DNA of 64,000 nt from Leclercia adecarboxylata (GCA_002360945.1 DERO01000006.1:186001-250000), one strand, 5' to 3'; positions 39,601 through 48,303 are shown, numbered from the stretch's first letter. Notes: generated by a model from the sequence alone, not told the origin. Translations and numbers: made by a program.

Positions 39601-39834
39601 CTGGATCAGTTCTTCTGGATTTTCGTTAACAAAGACGAGGGTTATCACTGGATCGCCATCGTCGAGGCCAGCGAAGAACTGATTGAGCTGGGCATGCTGG
39701 AGTATCGCCAGACCATGAACCGCATCGCTAACGCGTTCGACACTGGCGTGTGGCCAGCGCCGATCACCGAAGACTACACCGACGAACTGAACGACTTCGA
39801 CCTGCGCCGCCTTGAAGCGCTGCGCCTGGCTTAA
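36610..39834 (+). CDS. recE: Exodeoxyribonuclease VIII (RecE)
   Basis: 1074 residues, longer than E. coli RecE (866). N-terminal half, poorly conserved, begins MEFFYLVKATQKSGKPDAVV as other RecE proteins do; a Pro/Glu/Ala-rich linker lies at about 560-645; the C-terminal nuclease (from about 650, YEGLPNNVYHAANGISSTQV) has the metal ligands in 'EIRVRPDLEI' and GADLKT. It digests the 5' strand of double-stranded ends and hands the 3' strand to RecT encoded just behind (start overlaps its stop by one base). Two short near-repeats (DEHNASLPALLSADDIKALL-type) occur at about 740-770. Confidence 0.92.
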   Translation: MEFFYLVKATQKSGKPDAVVWLSANTQSRAALQLDVALEDAGIETGRGKDYAKPVRTDFPVFNDLPEESTIDYTWCERYTLAEDQRTWNVIPGAASQSETTIVLDSAISDENQPVAAVTATDTADVGSTSQLENRTPAVRFAVHLLGDKYLSEISQDQHIVANELASDEGNVYFQCLLKAKNDFADISDLSLHAEWKLVQAVKEVFSQDKEHDPALVAAFMSGWTKAEAGDRNQLVEDWKSGKLPAKDEPDYWYENGLRVHKTGDEFTRYPVCKLPFRQQLLAQLTVDELRHHVTRGEHAELYALEMDTDNSYVQTLLLAAESCSEIKAFDTKDLWRYTNAIRKVFSMDKRHELALLLQFTKAWVATPYIDRGILTREWAAGNRISHVQRTDAGTNADGGYVTDRGADAHHTLDTLDLEIACALLPMDFHHFEIPSSVLRRAKEIVANKEEPWKSWSKILRNQPGVLAVNRTAIFNLVRIAPENIHLTPAAHLEFVNRTMTTNFNEATELMPLPSIESEDDTQAAEQQHALPKWVSAATSQPQVANLGGGMFSIEGLMNENQPLTDDRSPVTEETTSDVQMEETDPAEGESVDAVPPGESADAADPQTVALNPSEVIAAAAPELANATAPEVTTEAPEETASAPEYPAYFEPGRYEGLPNNVYHAANGISSTQVKDARVSLMYFNARHVAKTITREGSKVLDMGNLVHALALQPENLNEEFSVEPVIPEGAFTTAATLRAFIDEHNASLPALLSADDIKALLEEHNATLPAQLPLGASVDETYVAYEQLPEVYQRIENGTKHTATAMKACIKEYNATLPAPVKTSGSRDALLEQLAIINPDLVAQEAQKPAPLKVSGTKAEMIQAVKSVKPDAVFADEMLDAWRENPDNKILVTKQQMQTALAIQKALHDHPTAGKLLLHPDRAVETSYFGIDEETGLEIRVRPDLEIDIDAVRIGADLKTISMWNVKQSGLRSRLHREIIDRDYHLSAAMYMNAAALDQFFWIFVNKDEGYHWIAIVEASEELIELGMLEYRQTMNRIANAFDTGVWPAPITEDYTDELNDFDLRRLEALRLA

Positions 39835-39848
39835 TGGAGAGAATGACC

Positions 39849-40889
39849 ATGCAAAACACCAACATTATCACTGCTGAGCAGACTCCGAACACCATCTCTG
39901 CCAGCAATGCAGTATTTAACGTGCAGGCACTTGGCCAGTTGACCGCATTTGCTGAACTGATGGCGCAGTCTGCTGTGACTGTACCGAAACACCTGGCGGG
40001 TAAACCAGCCGACTGCATGGCGATCGTCATGCAGGCCATGCAGTGGGGCATGAACCCTTACGCGGTGGCGCAGAAAACGCACCTGGTCAACGGCGTACTG
40101 GGTTACGAAGCGCAGCTGGTTAACGCGGTTATCTCCAGTTCCAGCGCCATTGTGGGCCGCTTCCATTACGAATACGGCGGCGACTGGGAAAAGATCGCCG
40201 GTAAGAAAGACGGCCGCGATGAGCTGGGCCTGTTTGTCCGGGTTGGCGCTGTCCTGCGCGGCGAGACGGATATCACCTGGGGCGAGAATATCTACTTGGC
40301 TGACATTACCACCCGGAACTCCCCACTGTGGAAAACGGCACCCAAGCAGCAGATCGCCTACCTCGCGGTGAAATACTGGGCGCGCCTGTACTGCCCTGAG
40401 GTCATCCTTGGCGTTTACAGCCCGGATGAAGTTGAGCCACGTAGCGAGAAGGAGATCAATCCGGCACCGCAGCGCGTTAACTTAGCTGACATCCCCGGTG
40501 ACACTGTAACAACAACCCATTGCGCGCAGGAATCAGCCACCAACATTGACGCTATGGCTGATGATTTCCGGGATCGCATTGAGGCAGCTCAGGGCGTAGA
40601 TAACGCCAAAGCAGTTCGGGCCGATATCGAAAGCGCCAAAAATGCGCTGGGTTCTGCCCTGTACACCGAGCTGAAAAACAAGGCCGTGAAGCGTTACCAC
40701 CTGGTGGATGCGTATAACCGGGTCGAGGCGGCAATTAACTCCCTGCCGCAGCCCGGCGAACCGGATGGTGCCGAGCGCTTCGAGGAAGCTGAACGCGTGC
40801 TGGCGTCGGCAAAACGTCACTTGGGCGATGACTTGCACGATAAGTTCAGCATCACCCTGGCAGATATGAAACCGGAATACGTGGCCTAA
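39849..40889 (+). CDS. recT: RecT single-strand annealing protein
   Basis: 346 residues from the ATG at 39849, with GGAG at suitable distance; ATG 39843 is also possible. The core 'MAIVMQAMQWGMNPYAVAQK', 'GYEAQLVNAVI' and 'PKQQIAYLAVKYWARLYCP' is the RecT annealase domain. The C-terminal 150 residues are a helical extension. Works with RecE in phage recombination and genome circularisation. Confidence 0.9.
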   Translation: MQNTNIITAEQTPNTISASNAVFNVQALGQLTAFAELMAQSAVTVPKHLAGKPADCMAIVMQAMQWGMNPYAVAQKTHLVNGVLGYEAQLVNAVISSSSAIVGRFHYEYGGDWEKIAGKKDGRDELGLFVRVGAVLRGETDITWGENIYLADITTRNSPLWKTAPKQQIAYLAVKYWARLYCPEVILGVYSPDEVEPRSEKEINPAPQRVNLADIPGDTVTTTHCAQESATNIDAMADDFRDRIEAAQGVDNAKAVRADIESAKNALGSALYTELKNKAVKRYHLVDAYNRVEAAINSLPQPGEPDGAERFEEAERVLASAKRHLGDDLHDKFSITLADMKPEYVA

Positions 40890-40923
40890 GGGAGGCGGGA
40901 GGGTTCGCCCTCCCGGTAACGAG

Positions 40924-41268
40924 ATGAGCAAATCACTAAACGCACGCTGCATTCGCCGCTGGGAAGTTGAATTTAAAGGCCGTTGCGATTCGAAAGTAAG
41001 TCCATGGTGGCGCAAGCACCATCTGCGCGGATACATCCGAGAGTGCGGCCTGATTACTGCCGACTGCATGGTTGAGCGTATGGCCGAAGATAACGCGTTT
41101 GTTGATTATCAGTGTAACAGAGGCGGATGGTCTCCAGATTTCTCCGCATGGTACGACGAACGCCGTGAAGCCTACCAGAAAGAAGCGCTGAACTACCTCA
41201 ATGAGGATGCCACCAACGACGAGATCGACGAAGAGATTCAGAACGAGCTGGAGGCCTGGAATGACTGA
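40924..41268 (+). CDS. Early phage protein, unknown
   Basis: 114 residues, N-terminus very basic (CIRRWEVEFKGRCDSKVSPW), C-terminus very acidic (NEDATNDEIDEEIQNELEAW). A GGGAGGG-TTCG-CCCTCCC-type hairpin lies just before it. No known family. The next gene starts inside its end. Confidence 0.55.
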   Translation: MSKSLNARCIRRWEVEFKGRCDSKVSPWWRKHHLRGYIRECGLITADCMVERMAEDNAFVDYQCNRGGWSPDFSAWYDERREAYQKEALNYLNEDATNDEIDEEIQNELEAWND

Positions 41269-41872
41269 GCGCGGAATGATTTTTAACGGTCAGATGGTGC
41301 GGGCGATTCTGGACGGCCGGAAGACGCAGACCCGGCGCCCGGTTAAATTCCCGGTAATCGATAAGAACATGGGCTGTGAGTTAGCTGGAAACGAATTGGC
41401 CGGAGAACTGGCGGCGGGCAACTACTGGAATAGTCCGTTCGGTAAGCCAGGTGATCACATCTGGGTGCGCGAGACGTTCAGCACAGTACCTGATCATGAC
41501 GAGCCAGCTGGTTGCTCAGCTCTGATGTATGCAGCCGACGGCAACGGCCCGTATGGAAAGTGGACGCCATCCATCCACATGCCGCGCTGGGCCAGCCGCA
41601 TTCTGCTGGAGATCGCCAATATTGGCGTTCAACGCCTGAACAGTATCAGCCAGGCAGATGCAGCCCGAGAAGGTCTGATAAAACTGCCCGCCACTGGCCG
41701 CTATTGCCTTAACCAAGGGGATCAATATTTCGATGGCGCAAGCTATGACGCGCGTGAAGTTTTTTCCTGGTTGTGGGAGTCAATTTACGGCGACGGCAGC
41801 TGGCAGGCCAACCCGTGGGTCTGGGTGATCAAGTTTAAGCGTATCGAAGGAGATGACCATGCGACTGATTAA
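41261..41872 (+). CDS. ASCH-like phage protein
   Basis: 203 residues from the ATG at 41261, overlapping the preceding stop. 'GQMVRAILDGRKTQTRRPVK', 'GDHIWVRETF' and 'WTPSIHMPRWASRILLEI' are hallmarks of the ASCH-type (YqfB-like) proteins common in phages, where an RNA- or nucleoside-linked role is suspected. Function not established. Confidence 0.75.
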   Translation: MTERGMIFNGQMVRAILDGRKTQTRRPVKFPVIDKNMGCELAGNELAGELAAGNYWNSPFGKPGDHIWVRETFSTVPDHDEPAGCSALMYAADGNGPYGKWTPSIHMPRWASRILLEIANIGVQRLNSISQADAAREGLIKLPATGRYCLNQGDQYFDGASYDAREVFSWLWESIYGDGSWQANPWVWVIKFKRIEGDDHATD

Positions 41873-42098
41873 CCGCAGCACACAATCACCGCTGGCGCGT
41901 CAGGCCTGCGAAATCGCCCTGGCGGCCCATCAAGAGCGGTACGGAAACTACGGGCGCAGCCGGATGAAAGAGACGTACACGGTACGGGTGGAAGGAGTGA
42001 AGGTCTGGGTGGAGGTGGTGAACAGGAAGGCAAGCTACGTGGCCACGGCGATGACCGGCATGCGCCGCCTACGATCCTTACCCGGGCAGGCCGCCTGA
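41859..42098 (+). CDS. Small left-operon protein
   Basis: 79 residues from the ATG at 41859 with AGGAG upstream (MRLINRSTQSPLARQACEIA). Basic; C-terminal beta-type stretch 'YTVRVEGVKVWVEVVNRKAS'. Coupled to the preceding gene by a 14-nt overlap. No family recognised. Confidence 0.55.
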   Translation: MRLINRSTQSPLARQACEIALAAHQERYGNYGRSRMKETYTVRVEGVKVWVEVVNRKASYVATAMTGMRRLRSLPGQAA

Positions 42099-42197
42099 TA
42101 TTGAAATATCACTGAGAAACCTAAAACAGCTGATAGCTGAGCCGGGTGCGTAGAAATAGCCATTTCGCCCCGGCATTAAGTTTGAGTGGAGAAAGGT

Positions 42198-42449
42198 ATG
42201 AGCGAAGTAATCATGATGGTATCGCCCGGGAAATGGGTGTCTGAGGAGCAGTTGATAGCCCTGAAGGGCATTAAAAAGGGAACGCTGAAGAAGGCGCGGG
42301 AAAAGACTTTTCTTGAGGGGAAGGAATACAAACACGTCTCTTTTGACTGTAGTCCTTGGGATAACAGCCCGTGTTTTTACAACCTGGATGAGATCGACCG
42401 CTGGATTGACCGTATGGCCTCAGCGAAACCGCGGCGACAATCTGCTTAA
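42198..42449 (+). CDS. xis: Excisionase (DUF1233 type)
   Basis: 83 residues from the ATG at 42198 with GGAGAAAGG upstream. 'SEEQLIALKGIKKGTLKKAR' is the winged helix and 'GKEYKHVSFDC...CFYNLDEIDRWID' the rest of the DUF1233 fold. These excisionases bend the att DNA and steer integrase to excision. 32 nt before int. Confidence 0.8.
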   Translation: MSEVIMMVSPGKWVSEEQLIALKGIKKGTLKKAREKTFLEGKEYKHVSFDCSPWDNSPCFYNLDEIDRWIDRMASAKPRRQSA

Positions 42450-42481
42450 ATACTCTGACCATCAACCAACGAGGAATCGTT

Positions 42482-43765
42482 ATGAAATACCCAACAGGAG
42501 TGGAAAACCACGGCGGCACGCTAAGGCTGTGGTTCATCTACAAAGGGGTCAGAGTGCGTGAAAGCCTGGGGGTGGCTGACACCCCCAAAAACAGAAAAGT
42601 GGCTGGCGAGTTACGGACCTCGATCTGCTACGCCATCAAAACCGGAACATTCAACTATGCCCAGCAGTTCCCCTCCTCCCAGAACCTGGCGCGGTTTGGG
42701 GAGGCAAGGCAGGAAGTGACGATCGGTGAATTATCCGCTAAATGGCTTGCACTTAAAGAAATGGAGGTGGCTGAATCATCGCTCACCACTTACAGGCGGG
42801 TGATAGCAAATGTCTTGGCGATTATTGGATCAGGCACCCTTCTCTCTTCGATTACCAAAGAAGCTATGCTGGAGATTAGAAAGGAGCTGCTGACCGGTTT
42901 TCAGGTCATGAAGAAAGGGCATAAAACTGCGAAGAAGGGTCGATCCGCAGTAACTGTGAACAACTACATGACCGTGTTATTCGGCATTTTTCAGTTTGCG
43001 GTTGAAAACGGCTACATCTCAAAGTCTCCAATGAACGGGATTGCTCCGCTGCGGGAGTCGCGCCCGGACCCTGACCCGATCACCCGAGAAGAATTCCCTC
43101 GCCTGATTGAAGCCTGCCACCATCAGCAGAGCAAGAACCTGTGGGCTATCGCCGTTTATACCGGATTGCGGCCGGGTGAACTGTGCGGACTTGCCTGGGA
43201 AGATGTGGACTTGAAGGCGGGAACAATCACTGTCAGAAGAAGCCTGACTCAGAAAGGGATATTCACACTCCCAAAAACCAACGCCGGGACCAACCGGGTA
43301 GTGCATCTGATCGAACCTGCTCTCGAGGCGTTCAAGAGTCAGTATGAAATGACGCGCCTGTCTCAGGAGCATAGCGTGCCGGTTAAACTAAGGGAATACG
43401 GGAAAAAAGAGTTTAATAAGTGCACGTTTGTTTTCCTGCCGTCTCTGACGGCCAGGGCCGGAAACTACGGAAAGCATTTCTCCATTAACTCCATAGGGAA
43501 CTCGTGGGATGCAGCGATGAAAAGAGCAGGCCTTCGCCATCGTAAATCTTACCAGTCGAGACACACCTATGCATGCTGGTCACTTTCGGCAGGTGCAAAC
43601 CCGAACTTCATTGCTAACCAGATGGGGCATGCCGATGCTCAAATGGTATTTCAGGTTTATGGGAAGTGGATGGAGGAAAACAACCTGGACCAGATCGCTA
43701 TGTTAAGCTCAAAATTAAGCGACTTTGCCCCAACCATGCCCCACGCCAGCAGGACTGCTGCATAA
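42482..43765 (+). CDS. int: Tyrosine-recombinase integrase
   Basis: 427 residues. N-terminal arm-binding domain of the DUF3596 type (MKYPTGVENHGGTLRLWFIY), core-binding domain at about 80-180, catalytic domain behind. Catalytic Arg near 229 (TGLRPGEL), the R-H pair near 360 (SRHTYACW), His in GHADAQM and nucleophile Tyr near 393 (QVYGKW). It joins phage attP and host ydfJ attB. Stop codon lies 3 nt before the remnant of ydfJ. Confidence 0.93.
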   Translation: MKYPTGVENHGGTLRLWFIYKGVRVRESLGVADTPKNRKVAGELRTSICYAIKTGTFNYAQQFPSSQNLARFGEARQEVTIGELSAKWLALKEMEVAESSLTTYRRVIANVLAIIGSGTLLSSITKEAMLEIRKELLTGFQVMKKGHKTAKKGRSAVTVNNYMTVLFGIFQFAVENGYISKSPMNGIAPLRESRPDPDPITREEFPRLIEACHHQQSKNLWAIAVYTGLRPGELCGLAWEDVDLKAGTITVRRSLTQKGIFTLPKTNAGTNRVVHLIEPALEAFKSQYEMTRLSQEHSVPVKLREYGKKEFNKCTFVFLPSLTARAGNYGKHFSINSIGNSWDAAMKRAGLRHRKSYQSRHTYACWSLSAGANPNFIANQMGHADAQMVFQVYGKWMEENNLDQIAMLSSKLSDFAPTMPHASRTAA

Positions 43766-43767
43766 TG

Positions 43768-43896
43768 TCATTTGTAATCATTGAGATAACTGATACAACG
43801 CTGAAAATCCATAAATTCTAACGCGGTGCCCAGCCAGCCGGAGACGGCGGCTTTGATCATGTCAGATGTGGATCTTTCATGTTGTACTTGAGTCAT
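43768..43896 (-). pseudogene. ydfJ: 5' remnant of ydfJ-type MFS transporter, cut by the prophage
   Basis: Minus-strand frame of 42 codons; its first 35 (MTQVQHERSTSDMIKAAVSG then WLGTALEFMDFQ) are the N-terminus of a metabolite:H+ symporter-family MFS transporter, ending where the first membrane helix begins. After the codons for MDFQ the sequence changes to phage DNA and stops. It lies just upstream of rspB and in the same direction. In E. coli K-12 the Qin prophage interrupts ydfJ next to rspB, so both use the same locus. Confidence 0.75.
43788..43812. other. Attachment site (int-side junction), approximate
   Basis: The phage-host switch falls in or next to the plus-strand GCTGAAAATCCATAAATTC, the complement of the codons EFMDFQ of ydfJ. 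The exact core needs the other end of the prophage. Confidence 0.5.
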
Positions 43897-43949
43897 ATTG
43901 GCTATCTCAACAGGGTAAGATGCGTACCGCTAAACCGCATTCATCGTTA

Positions 43950-44963
43950 TTAGAACGTCAGCAACACCTTGCAGCACTGCCGCTGGTCTTTCTCAAACAG
44001 TTCAATGGCGTCTTTAACGTGTTGATACTCAAAGGCATGAGTAATCAGCTTGTCAGGGTCGATCAGCCCTTTTTCCAGCCAGTCGATCACCACCGGGAAC
44101 TTGTTGGCGTTCAGGCGGGATGAGAAAATCGACAGCTCTTTGCCGGTGATCCCCTGCTGTACGATCTGGCTCGGATCGCTGGAGAAGCCCATCAGCACGA
44201 TGCGCCCGCCCGGCGAGGCCAGGGTAATGGCTTCCTGCAGAATGGACGGATGGCAGGCCGCATCGATAATCAGCGTCGGCTTGATGCCCTTCTCTTCCAG
44301 CAGCCCTTGCAGCGACTGGTTGCCATTGTTGATCACCCAGTCCGCCCCGCTGCGCTCGGCCATCGCCAGGCGCTCGTCGATGCGATCGACCACAATCACC
44401 TGCTTCACCTTGTAGACGCCTTTCAGCGCCTGGACGGTGACCAGACCCATCGGACCGGCACCGTAGATCAGCGCCACGTCCTGCTCGGTCGGGCTGGCAT
44501 GACCGGTGACGTTGGCCGCGATGGTGAAGGGCTCCACCATCACCGCATGCTTATCGCTGATGCTATCCGGGATGGCCCAGGCATTTTTGGCCGGCACCAC
44601 GGCGTACTCACTGAAGCCGCCGTCACGATGGACGCCCAGCACCACCAGCGAGGTGCAGACGTTCGGTTTGCCCACCGAGCACGGGTAGCAGTGGCCGCAG
44701 CTGATCACCGGATCCACCGAGACGCGCTGCCCCAGGCGGGCGCTATCGACGCCTTCGCCGACGGCATCAATCACGCCAAAGAACTCATGGCCGATGACGC
44801 GCGGATATTTGGCAAAAGGGTTATGGCCGCGGTAGATATGGCTGTCGGAACCGCAGATCCCGGCCAGCTTGACCTTGACGCGCACCTCCCCCGCGGCGGG
44901 AGTTGGTAATGGACGCTCTTCGATCGCCAGCGTATTGGGTTGTTGAATCACGATACTTTTCAT
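43950..44963 (-). CDS. rspB: Zinc-dependent alcohol/polyol dehydrogenase RspB
   Basis: 337 residues from the ATG at 44963 with AAGGAG upstream. MDR-family dehydrogenase: catalytic zinc ligands in AGICGSDSH and GHEFFG, structural zinc cysteines in CGHCYPC-x7-C, NAD(P) Rossmann motif 'YGAGPMGL'. In E. coli RspB is linked to RspA and may oxidise a sugar acid such as L-gulonate or D-mannonate derivatives; the true substrate is unsettled. 11 nt after rspA. Confidence 0.92.
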   Translation of the reverse strand: MKSIVIQQPNTLAIEERPLPTPAAGEVRVKVKLAGICGSDSHIYRGHNPFAKYPRVIGHEFFGVIDAVGEGVDSARLGQRVSVDPVISCGHCYPCSVGKPNVCTSLVVLGVHRDGGFSEYAVVPAKNAWAIPDSISDKHAVMVEPFTIAANVTGHASPTEQDVALIYGAGPMGLVTVQALKGVYKVKQVIVVDRIDERLAMAERSGADWVINNGNQSLQGLLEEKGIKPTLIIDAACHPSILQEAITLASPGGRIVLMGFSSDPSQIVQQGITGKELSIFSSRLNANKFPVVIDWLEKGLIDPDKLITHAFEYQHVKDAIELFEKDQRQCCKVLLTF

Positions 44964-44974
44964 CTTCTGCTCCT

Positions 44975-46189
44975 TTACCAGTTCCACAGCGTGCCGTCTT
45001 CCAGACGGGCAACCGGCAGGTAGGCGGGATCGTAGGGATATTTAGCGGCCAGTTTTTCATCAAACTCGATGCCCAGGCCCGCCTTGTCGCCCGGATGCAT
45101 GTAGCCGTCTTCGAAGGTCCAGTTGGTGTTGAAGACCTCCAGCATCTGCTCGGAATAACCCATGTACTCCTGCACGCCAAAGTTCGGCACCCACAGGTCA
45201 AAGTGCAGCGCCGCCGCGTGGCAAATCGGGGAGAGATCCGACGGGCCGTGCGAGCCGGTACGCACCTGGTACAGCGAAGCGAAATCGGCAATCCGGCGCA
45301 TCCCGGTGATGCCACCCGCGTGGGTGATGGTGGTGCGGATATAGTCGATCAGCTGCTCTTCAATGAGCTGTTTGCAATCCCAGATGCTGTTGAACACTTC
45401 GCCCACCGCGATCGGTGTTACGGTATGCTGGCGGATCAGGCGGAAGCACTCCTGGTTCTCGGCCGGAGTCGGATCTTCCATCCAGAACATACGGTACTGC
45501 TCGATGCTCTTGCCGAAGCGTGCGGCTTCGATCGGCGTCAGGCGGTGGTGCATGTCGTGCAGCAGATGCTCATTAAAGCCATATTTGCTACGCACGGCGT
45601 CAAACAATTTCGGGGTAAAATCGAGGTACTTTTCGGTTGACCACAGCTGTTCGTCCGGCCAGTTGCCTTTGGTGGCGGGTTCATACGCCAGCCCTTTTCC
45701 TTTAGACATGCCGTAGGTGGTTTTCATTCCCGGCACGCCGCACTGCACGCGGATCGCCTTGAAGCCCATCTCTTTATGGCGGGCGTAATCTTCCAGCACA
45801 TCGTCAATGGTGTGGCCGGTGGTGTGGCAGTAAACCATCACCCCTTCACGGGAAGCACCGCCGAGCAGCTGGTACAGCGGCATATTGGCGGCTTTGGCTT
45901 TAATGTCCCACAGCGCCATGTCGATGGCTGAAATCGCCGACATGGTGACCGGGCCACGACGCCAGTAGGCGCCTTTATAGAAGAACTGCCAGATATCTTC
46001 GATACGGTGGGCATCACGGCCAATTAACTGCGGGCAGAGATGATCTTTCAGGTACGAAGCCACGGAAAGCTCGCGGCCGTTTAAGGTGGCATCACCCAGG
46101 CCGACGATCCCTTCGTCGGTGGTGATTTTCAGCGTAACAAAGTTGCGCCCTGGACAGGTGACAAATACTTCAGCCCCTACAATCTTCAT
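44975..46189 (-). CDS. rspA: RspA, enolase-superfamily mannonate/altronate dehydratase
   Basis: 404 residues, the same length as E. coli RspA. N-terminal capping domain '[20 protein letters not shown]', barrel with metal ligands and catalytic residues in the '[20 protein letters not shown]' and '[15 protein letters not shown]' and 'AVGEVFNS' stretches. Dehydrates sugar acids slowly in RspA-type members; the old 'starvation sensing' name comes from effects on rpoS. First gene of the rspAB operon. Confidence 0.93.
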   Translation of the reverse strand: MKIVGAEVFVTCPGRNFVTLKITTDEGIVGLGDATLNGRELSVASYLKDHLCPQLIGRDAHRIEDIWQFFYKGAYWRRGPVTMSAISAIDMALWDIKAKAANMPLYQLLGGASREGVMVYCHTTGHTIDDVLEDYARHKEMGFKAIRVQCGVPGMKTTYGMSKGKGLAYEPATKGNWPDEQLWSTEKYLDFTPKLFDAVRSKYGFNEHLLHDMHHRLTPIEAARFGKSIEQYRMFWMEDPTPAENQECFRLIRQHTVTPIAVGEVFNSIWDCKQLIEEQLIDYIRTTITHAGGITGMRRIADFASLYQVRTGSHGPSDLSPICHAAALHFDLWVPNFGVQEYMGYSEQMLEVFNTNWTFEDGYMHPGDKAGLGIEFDEKLAAKYPYDPAYLPVARLEDGTLWNW

Positions 46190-46298
46190 TTTCCGGTTCC
46201 TTACATCTCTTGTTGTGATGCAGGAAATTTACGCAACAACCCTACTACCATACAAGTATGAAGATCGAAAAATCCCCGCTTGATCACAGATTGGGCGC

Positions 46299-46625
46299 TT
46301 AAGCGCGCCCCCAGCCTGCCACGATAATCAGCATGCCGCACAACGCGATCGCTGCCCCGGCCCAGTCATACGGGCTTAATTTTACGCCATCCACTACCCG
46401 CAACCACAGCAGCGCGGTGCACACGTACACCCCGCCGTAGGCGGCATAGACCCGTCCGCTGGCGGCGGGATGCAGCGTTAACAGCCAGACGAAGAGCGCC
46501 AGGGCAACGCCCGCCGGAATCAACAGCAGCACCGATGCGCCTTTCTTCAGCCACAGCCAGGGCAAAAAGCAGCCGATGATTTCGCACAGCGCGGTGGCAA
46601 AAAAGAGCAGAGTTGTTTTAAACAT
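46299..46625 (-). CDS. ynfA: YnfA family small membrane protein
   Basis: 108 residues with four membrane helices ([20 protein letters not shown] first). YnfA resembles small multidrug resistance transporters and has been linked to drug efflux. Usual length and usual place between rspA and ynfB. Confidence 0.92.
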   Translation of the reverse strand: MFKTTLLFFATALCEIIGCFLPWLWLKKGASVLLLIPAGVALALFVWLLTLHPAASGRVYAAYGGVYVCTALLWLRVVDGVKLSPYDWAGAAIALCGMLIIVAGWGRA

Positions 46626-46773
46626 ATTTAACGTTGTCTGGGGAGTGATGCGGTATCATACCCGAATGTGAAAGGATCCTTTCCACATACCCGATGTGGG
46701 TTTGCCCTCAAAATGGACTGTTATAGAATCTGCGGTGGGGATTTGAATTTCCACCATCCATAAGGAAATCGCT

Positions 46774-47103
46774 ATGCGTAAATTGAGCACACGCCTCTGT
46801 CTGGTTGCCCTGCTGGCCTCGGTCTTCGTCGCGCCAGTCTCCGCCAACACCAGCAAACTGATTATTGAATCCGGCGACAGCGCCCAAAGCCGTCAAAATG
46901 CCGCCATGGATAAAGAGCAATGGAACGACACCCGCAACCTGCGCCATAAGGTGAATACCCGCGCGGAAAAAGAGTGGGATAAAGAGGATGTGGCCTTTGA
47001 TGCAAGGGACAGATGCCAGCAGAGCGCCAACGTGAACGCCTACTGGGAGCCGAACACCCTGCGCTGCCTGGATCGCCGCACCGGCCGCACAGTGGCTCCC
47101 TGA
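46774..47103 (+). CDS. ynfB: YnfB, periplasmic DUF1283 protein
   Basis: 109 residues; signal peptide [20 protein letters not shown] cut after VSA; mature part charged, with one Cys pair (DRCQQ; LRCLDR) for a disulfide. Function unknown. GGAAAT precedes the start. Divergent from ynfA. Confidence 0.9.
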   Translation: MRKLSTRLCLVALLASVFVAPVSANTSKLIIESGDSAQSRQNAAMDKEQWNDTRNLRHKVNTRAEKEWDKEDVAFDARDRCQQSANVNAYWEPNTLRCLDRRTGRTVAP

Positions 47104-47111
47104 TTTCTGCC

Positions 47112-47137
47112 CGAAAGCCCCGCCCAACGCGGGGCTT
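47112..47137. terminator. Shared hairpin between convergent ynfB and ynfC
   Basis: AAGCCCCGC/GCGGGGCTT stem, usable on both strands although the T-runs are short. Confidence 0.5.
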
Positions 47138-47846
47138 AGTAATACTCGATACTGTTTTTAATGGTGTACTTACGCGCCACCGCAGGTTTTACGCTCGCAT
47201 CCACAATCTCCAGCTCGCACTCCTCCGGGTTGTTATGGCGGTCGTACTGACAGGTCTGCTTCACATTTCCCAGCGGTTTATCATTCAGCAGACTGACGGC
47301 GGTATAGTCCATCCTCTTACGCTTGTCGGCGGACGGGGTGGCGGTAATAAACAGATGCTGCTCCCCGGCCACGGTGGTTTTCCCCAGCGGATAGCCGTCG
47401 GTGTCGTAGCGATACGTCACTGCCATATCTTTTCCGTGAGCGCTGACGATAAACCCGTTGTCATCGGTTTCCCATGAAATGCCTGACGCAGGCATCTCTA
47501 CCAGCTGGCATTTGCCCTGCAGCCGCAGTTTTTTCTGCTGGGTCTGGGCATCAAGATAGTAGTTGGCATCCAGCACCAGGGCGATGCCGGAGTTCGACTC
47601 CAGATCCTGCAGTTCCAGGCTATCAAAGCACCCTTCTGCCGACAGCGTGCCGCTGACGCGCTTCGCAACTTCCCCTTTATCATTGAAAAGCGTCTGGCTA
47701 AAGTCCTTCACCGGCCCGCGGAGCGGATCAAAATCAAACTCATTAGAGAAGCTGGCCATCTCTGGCGTAAACGACAGCGGCGCGGTGGTGTTGTCACACC
47801 CCACCAACAGACCCGCCAGGAGAAGCACAAGCGCGTGTTTATTCAC
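47136..47846 (-). CDS. ynfC: YnfC lipoprotein (DUF1454)
   Basis: 236 residues from the GTG at 47846, the E. coli YnfC length; lipobox LLVGC near residue 20. Mature part beta-rich with 'CELEIVDASVKPAVARKYTI' end. Predicted envelope lipoprotein, role unknown. A longer frame to 47882 lacks a better start. Confidence 0.9.
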   Translation of the reverse strand: MNKHALVLLLAGLLVGCDNTTAPLSFTPEMASFSNEFDFDPLRGPVKDFSQTLFNDKGEVAKRVSGTLSAEGCFDSLELQDLESNSGIALVLDANYYLDAQTQQKKLRLQGKCQLVEMPASGISWETDDNGFIVSAHGKDMAVTYRYDTDGYPLGKTTVAGEQHLFITATPSADKRKRMDYTAVSLLNDKPLGNVKQTCQYDRHNNPEECELEIVDASVKPAVARKYTIKNSIEYY

Positions 47847-47945
47847 ATGACCTACCGATAGATGAAGAAAATTCTCAGTCATATTAGCAAATACAACCGT
47901 TTACATTAGCTATTATTATAGTCACACAGTCGTAAGGAGGCAGAT

Positions 47946-48251
47946 ATGAAACGGTTACCCTGGATTACTGCACTTTTGCTGGCGGGCATTGCCCCGGCCG
48001 CGCTGGCGGCACCTGATAACTGCGAGCGGATCAAAAGCGATATTCAGCAGCGAATCATCAACAACGGCGTACCGGAAAGCGGCTTTATGCTGAACATTGT
48101 GCCGAACGATCAGGCCGATAAACCCGACGCTGAAGTGGTTGGCCATTGCGCTAATGACACCCTGAAAATCCTCTATACCCGCACCAGCAGCGGAAACTAC
48201 CCGGTCAGCGGCGGCGGCAATCAGGCCCCGGCACCGCGCGAGCCGCAGTAA
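47946..48251 (+). CDS. ynfD: YnfD, periplasmic DUF1161 protein
   Basis: 101 residues; signal peptide MKRLPWITALLLAGIAPAAL cut after LAA; two Cys (DNCER; GHCAN) and a Pro/Gly-rich end. Function unknown. Preceded by AAGGAGG. Confidence 0.9.
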   Translation: MKRLPWITALLLAGIAPAALAAPDNCERIKSDIQQRIINNGVPESGFMLNIVPNDQADKPDAEVVGHCANDTLKILYTRTSSGNYPVSGGGNQAPAPREPQ

Positions 48252-48289
48252 ACGCTCTCCCCCGTTCAGGCGGGGGAATCCCCTTTGTT

Positions 48290-48303
48290 TTGATATACAT
48301 TAA
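48290..48303. promoter_or_regulatory. FNR-like site upstream of the ynfE/F operon
   Basis: TTGAT-ATAC-ATTAA, one mismatch from the TTGAT-N4-ATCAA consensus, 97 bp before the start codon. Fits the known anaerobic FNR activation of ynfEFGH in E. coli. Confidence 0.6.

Larger units (their letters stand above)
1..43790. mobile_element. Lambdoid siphophage prophage (one end outside window)
   Basis: A continuous block of phage genes runs from an integrase at 42.5-43.8 kb through recombination, immunity, replication, Q, lysis, packaging, head and tail genes to a truncated tail-tip gene at position 1. Gene content (YdaS/YdaT-like regulators, RecE/RecT, NinB, RusA, YlcG, lambda-like K-L-M-I-J tail proteins) places it among lambdoid siphophages with a Rac-like early region. 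Every expected essential module is present and open in frame, so it may be a functional prophage. The int-side boundary is set by the truncated ydfJ gene at 43768-43896; the other boundary is not in the window. Confidence 0.95.
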
